NCBI RefSeq assembly: GCF_014635545.1
Contig: NZ_BMDA01000002.1
Span: forward strand, 62,001 to 126,000
Origin: Acinetobacter courvalinii
GTDB lineage: Bacteria > Pseudomonadota > Gammaproteobacteria > Pseudomonadales > Moraxellaceae
Direction: 5' to 3'
DNA: 64,000 nucleotides
Both the position numbers and the translations under genes were made by a program. Shown here piece after piece: positions 25,676 through 35,300 of the stretch; position 1 is the first letter of the stretch; each line of letters begins with the position of its first letter. Below the pieces are notes generated by a model. The model was not told the DNA's origin. It did not search any database and was given only the letters and a program-made list of their open reading frames with translations.

Positions 25676-27253
25676 ATGAATCAACCCAGCACACTTACTT
25701 CCTCTGTGATACCTACTTGGGTAGATGCATCGCTACTAAAAGGGATGTTACGCGGGATTGAGCGTGAAAGTTTAAGGATGCAAAGTAATGGATTTTTATC
25801 ACAAAAAAATCATCCACAAGCTTTGGGTTCAGCACTGACACATCCACATATCACCACCGATTATTCAGAAGCCTTAATGGAGTTTATTACGACGCCGCAA
25901 ACCACCATTGCTGCAGCTTTAAACGAATTAAGCGATATCCATAGTGTGGTACATCAGCAACTGGAAGCCGGTGAACGACTGTGGCCGTTATCGATGCCGT
26001 GTATGCTGGATGATAACGAAGAAAATATTAAACTGGCGCAATATGGCTCTTCCAATATTGGCCGTTTTAAAACACTTTACCGCCGTGGACTGGGAGTCCG
26101 TTATGGTCGCCGTATGCAGACCATTTCCGGCGTGCATTATAATTTATCTTTCCCTGACTCATTATTTATTGCCTTACAGCAACATGAGCAAAATCCACAA
26201 TTAAAACAGCTTAGCCTGCAAGATTATCGTAGCCATCGCTATTTTGGCCTGATCCGGAATTTCATCCGATTAATTCCTCTGGTCATGTATATGTTAGGCG
26301 CAAGTCCCTCCGTATGCCGCTGTTTCCTGACAGGACGTCAGCATCATTTACAGCCTTTGGTGAAAGGAACTTTATATTTACCGGAAGCGACCGCCTTGCG
26401 GATGGGACGTCTGGGGTATCAGAACTCGGCACAGAAAGAACTGGGCATTCACTACAATGACCTGCACGATTATCTGGATGGCTTGCAGAAAGCGGTGCAT
26501 ACCCCTTACCCAGCATTTACTGATTTAGGCCTGAATGATGAACAGGGTGAGCCAATTCAGATCAATGATCATGTGCTTCAGATCGAAAATGAATATTATA
26601 GTCTGGTTCGCCCAAAACAGGTGCCTCAAGCCGGTGAAACCCCTTCGCAGGCATTGAAAAACCGTGGTGTCGGTTATGTCGAATTGCGTGCAGTGGATGT
26701 GAATCCGTATAGCCCGATTGGTATTGATGAAGTTTCGGCCGGTTTTCTGGAGAGTTTGGCACTTTATTGCTTATTGAATAAGAGTCCAGATTTGTTTGCG
26801 GAAGAGCAGGAACAGATTGACCGGAATCAACTGGAAGTCGTGAATCGTGGCCGTGCAGCAGATGCACAGATCGAAGAAGGCGCCAGCTCGGTTGCATTAA
26901 AAGACTGGGCACAACGTCATTTAAATGCTATTCAAGGCTGCGCAGCCTTATTAGACCAAATGGATGGTAAACGGCTGTATCAGGATGCGATCCAGATCAT
27001 GCAGCAACGTTTAAATGATGTTGAAAACACCCTTTCTGCGCATGTGATTGCAGATACCTTGCAACATGGTGGTACCTGGAACTTTGGCAGTGTGATGGCA
27101 CAGCACCATGTCGATCATTATGACCAGCATCCGCTGAGCGAAGAAACCAAACAGTACTTTGCGCAGCTGGCAGAAACGTCATTGCAAAAACAGGCACAAC
27201 TTGAACAAGATAACGACATGAGTTTTGAACAATATCTTGCACAATACCGCTAG
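25676..27253 (+). CDS. gshA: Glutamate-cysteine ligase GshA
   Basis: First step of glutathione synthesis: ATP-dependent joining of glutamate and cysteine. 525 residues from ATG 25676; an upstream TTG is rejected. Similar in length to E. coli GshA (518). Conserved stretches include GIERESLR near 22, DYSEALMEF(I)T, YGRRMQTISGVHYN, IQIENEYYSLVRPK and GVGYVELRAVDVNP. dsbB follows 53 nt downstream. gshB lies far away at 58.5 kb. Confidence 0.96.
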   Translation: MNQPSTLTSSVIPTWVDASLLKGMLRGIERESLRMQSNGFLSQKNHPQALGSALTHPHITTDYSEALMEFITTPQTTIAAALNELSDIHSVVHQQLEAGERLWPLSMPCMLDDNEENIKLAQYGSSNIGRFKTLYRRGLGVRYGRRMQTISGVHYNLSFPDSLFIALQQHEQNPQLKQLSLQDYRSHRYFGLIRNFIRLIPLVMYMLGASPSVCRCFLTGRQHHLQPLVKGTLYLPEATALRMGRLGYQNSAQKELGIHYNDLHDYLDGLQKAVHTPYPAFTDLGLNDEQGEPIQINDHVLQIENEYYSLVRPKQVPQAGETPSQALKNRGVGYVELRAVDVNPYSPIGIDEVSAGFLESLALYCLLNKSPDLFAEEQEQIDRNQLEVVNRGRAADAQIEEGASSVALKDWAQRHLNAIQGCAALLDQMDGKRLYQDAIQIMQQRLNDVENTLSAHVIADTLQHGGTWNFGSVMAQHHVDHYDQHPLSEETKQYFAQLAETSLQKQAQLEQDNDMSFEQYLAQYR

Positions 27254-27306
27254 CCTGTTGATTGATCAGCAGGTCAACAGACCCTAATATTTTTAGAGGA
27301 TTTCCC

Positions 27307-27813
27307 ATGCGTTGGAATTACCGCTTAGTGAGTGCGTTGTTGGTACTGACGAGCATTATTGGTATCTCATTTGCGTTGTATTTAGAACATGTGCAGGGTC
27401 TGGACCCTTGTCCGCTTTGCATTTTCCAGCGCCTTGGTTTGATCGGTATGGGGCTAGTTGCGCTGGTGGCCTTTATCCATAATCCTGTTTCAAGCGGATT
27501 CAAACGTTTTTATGCTTTTCTGGCGACCTTATCGATTGGCTGGTCAGTTGGTGTAGCGGCACGTCATGTGTGGTTACAAAGCTTGCCACCGGATCAAGTG
27601 CCAAGCTGTGGTCCGGGTCTGGACTATCTGGTGGATGCATTACCGATGAAAACCGTGTTGCAGGAAGTATTGTCCGGTTCGGGTGAATGTGCGGTAGTGG
27701 ATTGGACCTTCCTCGGTCAATCATTACCGGTGTGGTCTTTGTTTTATTTCAGTTTGATTTTATTGATCTGCCTATGGCAGCTGCTTAGAAACTACAACAG
27801 CACAGCAAAATAA
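27307..27813 (+). CDS. dsbB: Disulfide bond formation protein DsbB
   Basis: Inner-membrane quinone reductase that re-oxidises DsbA. 168 residues from ATG 27307 with AGAGGA 7 nt upstream. Four membrane helices. Both periplasmic cysteine pairs are present: Cys35/Cys38 (CPLC) and Cys101/Cys128. It lies directly behind gshA, probably co-transcribed. Confidence 0.96.
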   Translation: MRWNYRLVSALLVLTSIIGISFALYLEHVQGLDPCPLCIFQRLGLIGMGLVALVAFIHNPVSSGFKRFYAFLATLSIGWSVGVAARHVWLQSLPPDQVPSCGPGLDYLVDALPMKTVLQEVLSGSGECAVVDWTFLGQSLPVWSLFYFSLILLICLWQLLRNYNSTAK

Positions 27814-27837
27814 TAACGACCTTGTTGATTGATTGGC

Positions 27838-27876
27838 TAAAACCTGAAATGTGGCAACATATTTCGGGTTTTATTT
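27838..27876 (+). terminator. Terminator of gshA-dsbB
   Basis: AAAACCTGAAAT and ATTTCGGGTTTT arms followed by a T-rich stretch. Confidence 0.75.
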
Positions 27877-27924
27877 TTAAATATAAAGTTTACGATTAAT
27901 TCAAATAATAAAATCTTTCATTAA

Positions 27925-27953
27925 TAAAAAAGCCCAGCTATAAAGCTGGGCTT
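27925..27953 (-). terminator. Terminator of the alpha/beta-hydrolase gene
   Basis: On the minus strand AAGCCCAGCTT / AGCTGGGCTT is followed by a T-run (27925-27931), 7 nt past the stop codon. Confidence 0.85.
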
Positions 27954-27959
27954 GTCTAT

Positions 27960-29306
27960 TTAAGTCTCAACAATCCCTTCTAAATCATCAAAGGTATAAT
28001 TGTTCGGTACATTGATCATATGGGTCTGTACCCCAGCTTCCACTTTCTCTCTCGCATCAGGATACAACCAGCGTGTAATCTGCTCGGCCACACTGGAATG
28101 ATACTGGATTTCAAAATGGTTTAGTCCGTAGAAAACTGCTTTATGCGTATCGGGCAGCTTGAGCTGAAAACGAGGATTTGGATGCTCGCCTAAAGCACTT
28201 TTGACACTGACCAGATAATCACCAATCACAGAGAGTGCTTTATTACGCAGCTTCTCAAATTCTAAAGTTCCGGCAATCAGGAACGTATTGATATGTGATG
28301 GGAGTGGCGCAGGCTTACGATTGTCATCTGCAAAACCGATACGTGCATCATTATGTTCCCAGTCATCATCACGAACGCTACCGTGACGCAGATCCAGAAT
28401 ACCGTTACTGCGCACATTAACCAACTGACCAATCAGGCTGATAAATGGAAATGCACCAAGTTTATCCTGTAAGACAAAGCCAAAACGCTCCAGTACTGCA
28501 CCATGATGTGGTGAACCGATACAGACCAGGTTCTCGACCATATGCACCCATTGATATAGATTCTGTTTGCCATAAAACAGGGCACTGCGGGAAACCAGAC
28601 CGCCCATACTATGCCCAATCAGGTCAATACTGGTAATACGTGGATTACGCTGGACCAGATCTTCCAGCGTATTGGCAAAACTACGGCCATTGGCTGAAAT
28701 CCGGCGACCTGTATTGTAGTTCAGATACAACATGGTGTTGTTATCACGTTGAGCCAGTAGGCGCTCGCCAATCCCGCCATAACGATGATTGGACCAGGTC
28801 AGATGGTTCATGCATAAACCATGCGTCAGGATCACCACACGGCCAGTTAGTTCACCCTGCTGTAAAGAACCATAGTGATCATAAAGCACCATGGGCAAGG
28901 CCATTGGATTATGCTGCTTTAAAAAGAAATCGCCGAAGATGCCATTCAGGGCACCGACTGCAAAATGTAAGGTCGGTGTCAGCGGTTTATCATGCAGGAT
29001 CGGAAATTTGGCGATAATGCGGCGTAAATTAGGGGCAAGAAAATGACTGCCGTATTTTTGTAGCGCCACATAAGAAAACTGGTAGAACTTTTGCAGTTGC
29101 GGGTGCTTTTGTAAATTCTTAGCTTTTTGTGCACTTAAACCGAGCGTTGTCCGTAATACCTCAGTTTGTACCAGTTGCACCAATTCGTGTACCCCGCTGA
29201 GGCTGGTACTGACCAACTGGGCCAAACCCTCCAGAACATCGGCCTGACTCGGGGGCGTACGGTCCCACTTGCAGTAGGTTTCATGCAGCGGTGTTAAACT
29301 TGGCAT
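27960..29306 (-). CDS. Lipase-like alpha/beta hydrolase
   Basis: 448 residues from ATG 29306 (GGGGA about 8 nt upstream); an upstream GTG would add 16 residues. The helical N-terminus (about 1-110) precedes an alpha/beta-hydrolase domain: oxyanion region LTHGLCMNHLTW, nucleophile elbow GHSMGGLVSR with Ser near 231, and a late histidine in YGLNHFEIQYH. Resembles cytoplasmic triacylglycerol-lipase-like proteins. No signal peptide is visible. Substrate unknown. Confidence 0.82.
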   Translation of the reverse strand: MPSLTPLHETYCKWDRTPPSQADVLEGLAQLVSTSLSGVHELVQLVQTEVLRTTLGLSAQKAKNLQKHPQLQKFYQFSYVALQKYGSHFLAPNLRRIIAKFPILHDKPLTPTLHFAVGALNGIFGDFFLKQHNPMALPMVLYDHYGSLQQGELTGRVVILTHGLCMNHLTWSNHRYGGIGERLLAQRDNNTMLYLNYNTGRRISANGRSFANTLEDLVQRNPRITSIDLIGHSMGGLVSRSALFYGKQNLYQWVHMVENLVCIGSPHHGAVLERFGFVLQDKLGAFPFISLIGQLVNVRSNGILDLRHGSVRDDDWEHNDARIGFADDNRKPAPLPSHINTFLIAGTLEFEKLRNKALSVIGDYLVSVKSALGEHPNPRFQLKLPDTHKAVFYGLNHFEIQYHSSVAEQITRWLYPDAREKVEAGVQTHMINVPNNYTFDDLEGIVET

Positions 29307-29567
29307 ATTGTTTTCCCCATCCTTGATATATACCGAAGATTTGAAGTGATTCACTTGGTACTGTTTAGGTAAACTACAACAAACGTTTACATCTTATGTC
29401 TTTCATAACTAATTTTTTTAGAATACTGATGAATGGAGTCCAGTATGGTTTTTTATGTCTGACAATGTTGAGCTTATCTGCATGTTATATTGTTATTTGT
29501 ATAACAATTAAGCAAAATAATGTGATTTATTTCACTTTAAGTCAAGCCGCTGTCTTTTTTGGTGCAT

Positions 29568-30176
29568 ATGCAAATTATTTATTTACATGGTTTTCGAAGT
29601 AGCCCGATGTCGATCAAAGGGCAACAGCTGCAACAATATTGTGCAGGACGCGATGACGTTCAGGTGCATTTACCTGACTTAAATCGTGCTCCTGATCAGG
29701 TACTTGCACAGCTTTCTCAGCTTATCGAAAATTTACCGCGTGATAAAGTGGTTTTGGTGGGAAGTAGTCTGGGAGGCTTCTACACGACATACGTTGTCGC
29801 AAAGTATGCTTGTCCTGCTGTACTGATCAATCCTGCTATGCAACCATGGCAACTCTTTCAAGATTTATTCGGTATTGAACAAATCCCGCTCAAAGTCACT
29901 GAATCATGGACACTTGATACAGATCAATTGCAGCAATTACAATCGATTGCTGACACGAAGTTAAAGCATGCTGATAAAATTCTGGTGCTGTTGCAACAAG
30001 GCGATGAAGTCTTGGATTATCATCAGGCTCAACGCTATTATAGTGCAGTTCATCCATCCTCATTGATTTTAACTGACGCTGGTGGTAATCATGCAATGGA
30101 TGATTTTGAAGAAAAATTACCTTTAGTACTCGAATTTTTATCGGCAGCCCTCCAAAAAGGAAGTCCAACCCAGTGA
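29568..30176 (+). CDS. yqiA: YqiA-like esterase
   Basis: 202 residues, small alpha/beta hydrolase (UPF0227). MQIIYLHGFRSSP gives the oxyanion loop, Ser67 sits in VGSSLGGFY, and the late histidine in GGNHAMDDF. The ATG at 29568 is preferred although a GTG 6 nt upstream is possible. Its stop overlaps the GTG of parE by 4 nt; yqiA next to parE is conserved in Enterobacteria. Natural substrate unknown. Confidence 0.9.
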   Translation: MQIIYLHGFRSSPMSIKGQQLQQYCAGRDDVQVHLPDLNRAPDQVLAQLSQLIENLPRDKVVLVGSSLGGFYTTYVVAKYACPAVLINPAMQPWQLFQDLFGIEQIPLKVTESWTLDTDQLQQLQSIADTKLKHADKILVLLQQGDEVLDYHQAQRYYSAVHPSSLILTDAGGNHAMDDFEEKLPLVLEFLSAALQKGSPTQ

Positions 30177-32056
30177 CACAATACACGGCCCAATCCCTTG
30201 AAGTTCTTTCTGGTTTAGATCCTGTCCGTCGTCGACCAGGCATGTATACCGATACCTCACGTCCAAACCATTTGGCGCAAGAGGTGATTGATAATGCAGT
30301 CGATGAAGCACTTGCCGGTCATGCCAACCAGATTTGTGTCACGATCTATGAAGATGGCTCATTGTCAGTTGAAGATAATGGACGCGGCATGCCAGTCGAT
30401 ATCCATCCGGAATATGGGCAAAGCGGTATCGAAATTATTCTGACCAAGTTACATGCCGGCGGTAAATTCAGTACCGATAACTATCAGTTCTCTGGTGGTT
30501 TGCATGGTGTCGGTATTTCCGTGGTCAATGCCTTGTCGACCCGTGTTGAAGTGGCGGTACAGCGTCAGGGTAACCTGTATCAAATGGCCTTTGAACAGGG
30601 TGAACCGGTTGCCCCTTTATCGGTTTTGGAAGGCAAGGTGGCAAAGCGTGCCACAGGAACAACCGTTCGTTTCTGGCCGGAAGCCAAATATTTTGACAGT
30701 CCTAAATTTGCATTAAAGGCGTTAAAACATAATTTAAAAGCCAAAGCCGTGTTAGCTGCGGGCTTAAAAATTATTTATGACGATAAAATCAATAAAGAAA
30801 AAATTGAATGGCAGTTTGAAAATGGTCTGGTCGACTATTTGATGGACGAACTGCAAGATCGTGAAATTCTGCCTGATCCGGCCTTTGTCAGTCAGGGGCA
30901 AGCGGATCGTGCAGCCTGTGAGTTTGCGATTTGCTGGAACGTGGAAGGTGGCGAACAGATTCAGGAAAGTTATGTCAACCTGATTCCCACTGCGCAAGGC
31001 GGTACCCATGTTAATGGTTTACGTTCAGGTGTAACCGAAGCGCTGCGTGAGTTCTGTGAATTACGCAATTTGTTGCCGCGTAATATGAAGTTGTCTGCGG
31101 AAGATGTCTGGGATGGGGTAAATTTTATTTTATCGCTGAAATTTCAGGAACCGCAATTTTCAGGACAAACCAAAGAACGTTTATCCAGCCGTGAAGCCTC
31201 TAATATTGTATTGAACATTGCCAAAGATGCATTTGCTTTATGGCTGAACCAGCATGCCGAGATTGCGACCCAACTGGCTGAAATGGCGATTGCCAAAGCG
31301 GGACGTCGTCTCAAAGCCGCCAAAAAAGTCGAGCGTAAAAAGATTGTCGCAGGCCCAGCCTTACCAGGGAAATTAGCCGATTGTGTTGGTTTAACCCGTG
31401 AAGACAGTGAACTGTTTATTGTCGAAGGGGACTCTGCGGGCGGGAGTGCCAAACAGGCACGCGACAAGAATTTCCAAGCGATTATGCCGATTCGCGGAAA
31501 AATCCTGAATACCTGGGAAGTGTCTTCCGATGAGGTCTTGGCTTCGCAAGAAGTGCATGATATTGCCATCGCGATCGGGGTTGATCCGGGCAGTGACGAT
31601 TTGTCTGAATTACGTTATGGCAAAATCTGTATTCTGGCCGATGCGGACTCGGATGGTCTGCATATCGCGACCTTATTATGCGCTTTATTCGTAAAACATT
31701 TCCCAACCTTGGTTGAAGAAGGTCATCTGTTTGTGGCGATGCCACCACTGTATCGTATTGATATTGGGAAGGATGTGTATTACGCCTTGGATGATGATGA
31801 GCTAGAGACGATCTTGAAAAAAGTCAAAGGCAATAAAAATCCGCAAATCACCCGATTCAAAGGTTTGGGCGAGATGAATGCCAGTCAGTTACGTGAAACC
31901 ACCATGGACCCGAATACGCGTCGTCTGGTGCAGCTGGATCTGGACGATGCTCATTTAACGGCTGGATTACTGGATAAATTGCTGGCGAAGAAGCGTTCTG
32001 CCGACCGTAAGCACTGGTTAGAGCAAAAAGGTAATTTAGCAGATATCAGTGTCTAA
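30173..32056 (+). CDS. parE: DNA topoisomerase IV subunit B
   Basis: ATPase subunit of topoisomerase IV, which decatenates chromosomes; targeted by fluoroquinolones and aminocoumarins. 627 residues starting at GTG: GHKL ATPase (EVIDNAVDEAL, GRGMPVD, GGLHGVG) then transducer and Toprim domains with EGDSAGGSAKQARD, PIRGKILN and the DADSDGLHI metal site. The C-terminal FKGLGEMN is standard. Coupled to yqiA by a GTGA overlap. Confidence 0.98.
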   Translation: MTQYTAQSLEVLSGLDPVRRRPGMYTDTSRPNHLAQEVIDNAVDEALAGHANQICVTIYEDGSLSVEDNGRGMPVDIHPEYGQSGIEIILTKLHAGGKFSTDNYQFSGGLHGVGISVVNALSTRVEVAVQRQGNLYQMAFEQGEPVAPLSVLEGKVAKRATGTTVRFWPEAKYFDSPKFALKALKHNLKAKAVLAAGLKIIYDDKINKEKIEWQFENGLVDYLMDELQDREILPDPAFVSQGQADRAACEFAICWNVEGGEQIQESYVNLIPTAQGGTHVNGLRSGVTEALREFCELRNLLPRNMKLSAEDVWDGVNFILSLKFQEPQFSGQTKERLSSREASNIVLNIAKDAFALWLNQHAEIATQLAEMAIAKAGRRLKAAKKVERKKIVAGPALPGKLADCVGLTREDSELFIVEGDSAGGSAKQARDKNFQAIMPIRGKILNTWEVSSDEVLASQEVHDIAIAIGVDPGSDDLSELRYGKICILADADSDGLHIATLLCALFVKHFPTLVEEGHLFVAMPPLYRIDIGKDVYYALDDDELETILKKVKGNKNPQITRFKGLGEMNASQLRETTMDPNTRRLVQLDLDDAHLTAGLLDKLLAKKRSADRKHWLEQKGNLADISV

Positions 32057-32079
32057 ATTCCCCTTAGAAGATCGAGATC

Positions 32080-32106
32080 AGCCAGACGAATGTCTGGCTT
32101 TTTCTT
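32080..32106 (+). terminator. Terminator of yqiA-parE
   Basis: AGCCAGAC/GTCTGGCT hairpin followed by TTTTTCTTT. Confidence 0.9.
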
Positions 32107-32168
32107 TGTGTAAAGTCTTTAGATTTGGGCTGAACAAATCTGCATCATTTTAGGTCGTTGCGTATTTT

Positions 32169-32190
32169 TTGTATGCAATGTTGTATACAA
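32169..32190. promoter_or_regulatory. Tandem palindromes ahead of urtA, GntR-like operator
   Basis: TTGTATGCAA (32169-32178) and TTGTATACAA (32181-32190), the second a perfect palindrome, 12 bp apart. This pattern is typical of GntR-family operators. The regulator is not in the window. Confidence 0.5.
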
Positions 32191-32250
32191 GATCAAAAAA
32201 AGCATCAATAAAATTTATTAAAATTAAATAAAAACAATAGCTTGATTTGT

Positions 32251-32266
32251 TGGCATAAAAATTGAA
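32251..32266 (+). promoter_or_regulatory. Possible sigma-54 promoter of urtA
   Basis: TGGCAT-N5-TTGAA fits the -24/-12 pattern (GG, ten bases, GC) except GA in place of GC. It lies 47 bp before the urtA start; nitrogen control would suit a urea transporter. Confidence 0.45.
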
Positions 32267-32312
32267 TAACCCCATCCAGTAAAAATCACAATATTGATGG
32301 GTGGAGAGAATG

Positions 32313-33593
32313 ATGCAAAACAAATTGATGTCGATGTCAGTGCTCATGGCAGCCATGATGGGGATTGGTCTGGTAGGCTGTTCAAAACCGGCCGAAAAAA
32401 CAGAACAAGCAAAAACGGAAGCCAAAACTGCACCTGCAGCCAACGGTGACACCATCAAGGTTGGGATTCTGCACTCGCTTTCAGGCACCATGGCGATTTC
32501 TGAAACCTCACTGAAAGACACCGCCTTGATGACCATCAATGAAATCAATGCCAATGGTGGGGTACTGGGCAAAAAACTGGAACCTGTGATTGTTGATCCA
32601 GCTTCTGACTGGCCCCTGTTTGCAGAAAAGGCGCGTCAGCTGATTACCCAAGATAAAGTCGCGGTTATTTTTGGTTGCTGGACATCGGTTTCTCGTAAAT
32701 CCGTGTTGCCTGTGGTGGAAGAGCTGAATGGCTTGTTGTTCTATCCGGTGCAGTATGAAGGTCAGGAACAATCGAAAAACATCTTCTATACCGGGGCGGC
32801 TCCGAACCAGCAAGCAATTCCCGCGGTTGAATATTTGATGGGAGATGAGGGCGGGAAAGCAGAACGTTTTGTGTTGTTGGGCACCGATTATGTCTATCCA
32901 CGGACCACCAATAAAATTCTTCGGGCCTTCTTGAAATCGAAGGGCGTTGCCGATGCCGATATCATGGAAGAATACACCCCATTTGGTCACAGCAATTATC
33001 AAACTATTGTGTCCAATATTAAGAAGTTTTCTGCGGGTAAAAAGACGGCAGTGATCTCGACCATCAATGGCGATTCCAATGTGCCGTTCTATCGCGAACT
33101 GGGCAACCAAGGCATTAAGGCATCCGATATCCCAGTCATGGCTTTCTCGGTCGGGGAAGAAGAATTACGTGGTATTGATACCAAACCCTTGGTGGGGCAT
33201 TTAGCGGCATGGAACTATTTCATGTCGGTCAAGAATCCTAAAAATACCGAGTTTGTGAATAAATTCAAACAATATGCAGTGCAATACAAACTGCCAAATG
33301 CCGACAAAGTGGTGACCAACGATCCGATGGAAGCGACCTATGTCGGGATCAATATGTGGAAGCAGGCGGTTGAGAAAGCGGGCACCACTGAGGTGGATAA
33401 AGTTCGTGATGCGATGGCCGGTCAGACCTTTGCGGCTCCATCAGGCTATACCCTCAAAATGGATGAAAGCAATCACCACTTGCATAAGCCTGTGATGATT
33501 GGACAGATCCGTGGCGATGGCCAGTTCGATGTGGTCTACAAAACCCCGCAAACCATCAAGGCGGAGCCTTGGAGTCCGTATATCCCGAAATAA
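32313..33593 (+). CDS. urtA: Urea ABC transporter substrate-binding protein UrtA
   Basis: 426 residues from the ATG at 32313 (GGAG 6 nt upstream). Lipoprotein signal ending at GLVGC, so anchored in the periplasm. The body is near-typical UrtA: KVGILHSLSGTMAISETSLKDTALM, DPASDWPLFAEKA, VAVIFGCWTSVSRKSVLPV, LLFYPVQYEGQE. It captures urea (or short amides in related systems) and delivers it to UrtBC. First gene of a five-gene operon. Confidence 0.96.
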   Translation: MQNKLMSMSVLMAAMMGIGLVGCSKPAEKTEQAKTEAKTAPAANGDTIKVGILHSLSGTMAISETSLKDTALMTINEINANGGVLGKKLEPVIVDPASDWPLFAEKARQLITQDKVAVIFGCWTSVSRKSVLPVVEELNGLLFYPVQYEGQEQSKNIFYTGAAPNQQAIPAVEYLMGDEGGKAERFVLLGTDYVYPRTTNKILRAFLKSKGVADADIMEEYTPFGHSNYQTIVSNIKKFSAGKKTAVISTINGDSNVPFYRELGNQGIKASDIPVMAFSVGEEELRGIDTKPLVGHLAAWNYFMSVKNPKNTEFVNKFKQYAVQYKLPNADKVVTNDPMEATYVGINMWKQAVEKAGTTEVDKVRDAMAGQTFAAPSGYTLKMDESNHHLHKPVMIGQIRGDGQFDVVYKTPQTIKAEPWSPYIPK

Positions 33594-33673
33594 GTGACTT
33601 TTAGCCTGTTGTATGGGCAGCAGGCATTTCTATTTTTCTGATCCATTTAAACCGTAACCATAAGGGGAGTTCT

Positions 33674-35296
33674 ATGGCGAAACATTTTGTTTTGGCACTG
33701 CTCTGCATCATGGCACAGCTGATGTTGAGTCCAGCATGGGCAGAGGCCACATCCACAGCACCTGTGACGTCTACAGCTTCTCCAGATGCCATTCAGACCT
33801 TTGTAAAGGCTGACTTTGCCACGCGTCGTGCCATGCTCAATCAATGGCCTGCCAGTATTGAACAACTGGATCAGTTGGTGGCATATATCGATCAAAATGA
33901 GCTTTATACCGATAGCGCAGGCAATACTTATTTGCTGAAAAATGATGACAAACTGTTTAGTTATCCTGAGCAGCAAGCATTGGAACAATGGCCAGCCGAT
34001 CTATCTCAAGTGACTTTGGTCAATACCTTACGCAAGGCACTGAATTTTGGTCAAGCCAAGGCCAAACTCAATTCTACCGATGCCTCACAACGTTTAGCTG
34101 CAGTTGATATCTTAGAAAATAACTTGGCTGAACTTGATGTGGCGATGGTGAAGCAGCTTTATCTGAATGAAAAAAATGATCAGGTCAAAGCACGTTTAGC
34201 ACAGCTCAAAGCCCGTTTGGATTTTAATAGTCCTGATGAATTTACCAAGCTTGAAGCAGTGAACGTCTTGGCAGATTCGAATCGCCCTGATGTGTTCGCG
34301 TTAATTAACCAAACTTTAGAACAACCACAAAGCAATCCCGCCTTGAAGGCAGCGTTGTTGGATGCACACAATCAAATTAAAACCCGCCTGCAAATTAGTG
34401 AGTGGTCAGGTCATATCTTTTCAGGTTTAAGTACTGCCAGCATTTTACTGCTTGCGGCGCTTGGCTTAGCCATTACCTATGGTTTGCTTGGGGTAATTAA
34501 CATGGCACATGGTGAGCTCATCATGATTGGTGCCTATACCACCTATGTGATCCAGAGTTTTTTTAAAACCCATTTTGCTGGATTAGTCGATTGGTATCTG
34601 TTGGCAGCGATTCCTGCGGCATTTCTGGTCAGTGCCTTGATTGGTATGTTGATTGAACGCACCGTGATTCGTCCGCTGTATGGTCGTCAATTGGAGACTT
34701 TACTTGCGACCTTTGGGGTGAGTCTGATCTTGATGCAATTGGTGCGTATGGTATTTGGTGCACAGAATGTTGAGGTTTCCAACGTAGCATGGTTGAGTGG
34801 CGGAATTGCGCTAACACCGAGCCTGATGCTGCCGTATAACCGTATGGCGATTATTGGTTTTACCGTCGCCGTATTATTGCTGCTGGTGTTCTTACTCAAT
34901 AAAACCCGTTTCGGCTTATTCGTTCGTGCGGTCACGCAAAACCGTCAAATGGCACGTGCGGTTGGGATTCGCTCTGCCCGGATTGATATGCTGGCTTTTG
35001 GTCTGGGTTCTGGTCTGGCAGGTTTGGCAGGCTGTGCCTTGGCGCAAGTCGGCAATGTGGGGCCTGATCTCGGTCAAAACTACATTATTGACGCTTTCCT
35101 TGTGGTTGTGGTCGGTGGCGTGGGCCAAGTCTGGGGTGCGGTACTGGCAGCACTCGGCTTGGGCATCAGTGGAACGGTGCTGGAAATTGGTTTAGGTGCG
35201 GTTCTAGCAAAAATTATTCTCTTGGTTCTTGTGATTTTGTTTATCCAAAAGCGTCCACAAGGTTTGTTTGCCATCAAAGGCCGTTTTGTGGAGTAA
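33674..35296 (+). CDS. urtB: Urea ABC transporter permease UrtB
   Basis: 540 residues: signal sequence, a periplasmic helical region (about 25-235, HEAT-like repeats), then about eight membrane helices of the branched-chain type (GLLGVINMAHGELIMIGAYTTY, GVSLILMQLVRMVFG, AFLVVVVGGVGQVWGAVLAALGLG). The long periplasmic extension is usual for UrtB and absent from LivH. Overlaps nothing; urtC begins 5 nt after the stop. Confidence 0.95.
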   Translation: MAKHFVLALLCIMAQLMLSPAWAEATSTAPVTSTASPDAIQTFVKADFATRRAMLNQWPASIEQLDQLVAYIDQNELYTDSAGNTYLLKNDDKLFSYPEQQALEQWPADLSQVTLVNTLRKALNFGQAKAKLNSTDASQRLAAVDILENNLAELDVAMVKQLYLNEKNDQVKARLAQLKARLDFNSPDEFTKLEAVNVLADSNRPDVFALINQTLEQPQSNPALKAALLDAHNQIKTRLQISEWSGHIFSGLSTASILLLAALGLAITYGLLGVINMAHGELIMIGAYTTYVIQSFFKTHFAGLVDWYLLAAIPAAFLVSALIGMLIERTVIRPLYGRQLETLLATFGVSLILMQLVRMVFGAQNVEVSNVAWLSGGIALTPSLMLPYNRMAIIGFTVAVLLLLVFLLNKTRFGLFVRAVTQNRQMARAVGIRSARIDMLAFGLGSGLAGLAGCALAQVGNVGPDLGQNYIIDAFLVVVVGGVGQVWGAVLAALGLGISGTVLEIGLGAVLAKIILLVLVILFIQKRPQGLFAIKGRFVE

Positions 35297-35300
35297 GCCA

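Noticed and set aside
29396-29602. Plus-strand frame of 68 codons with hydrophobic segments
   Set aside because: No ribosome site and overlaps the better-supported yqiA start.
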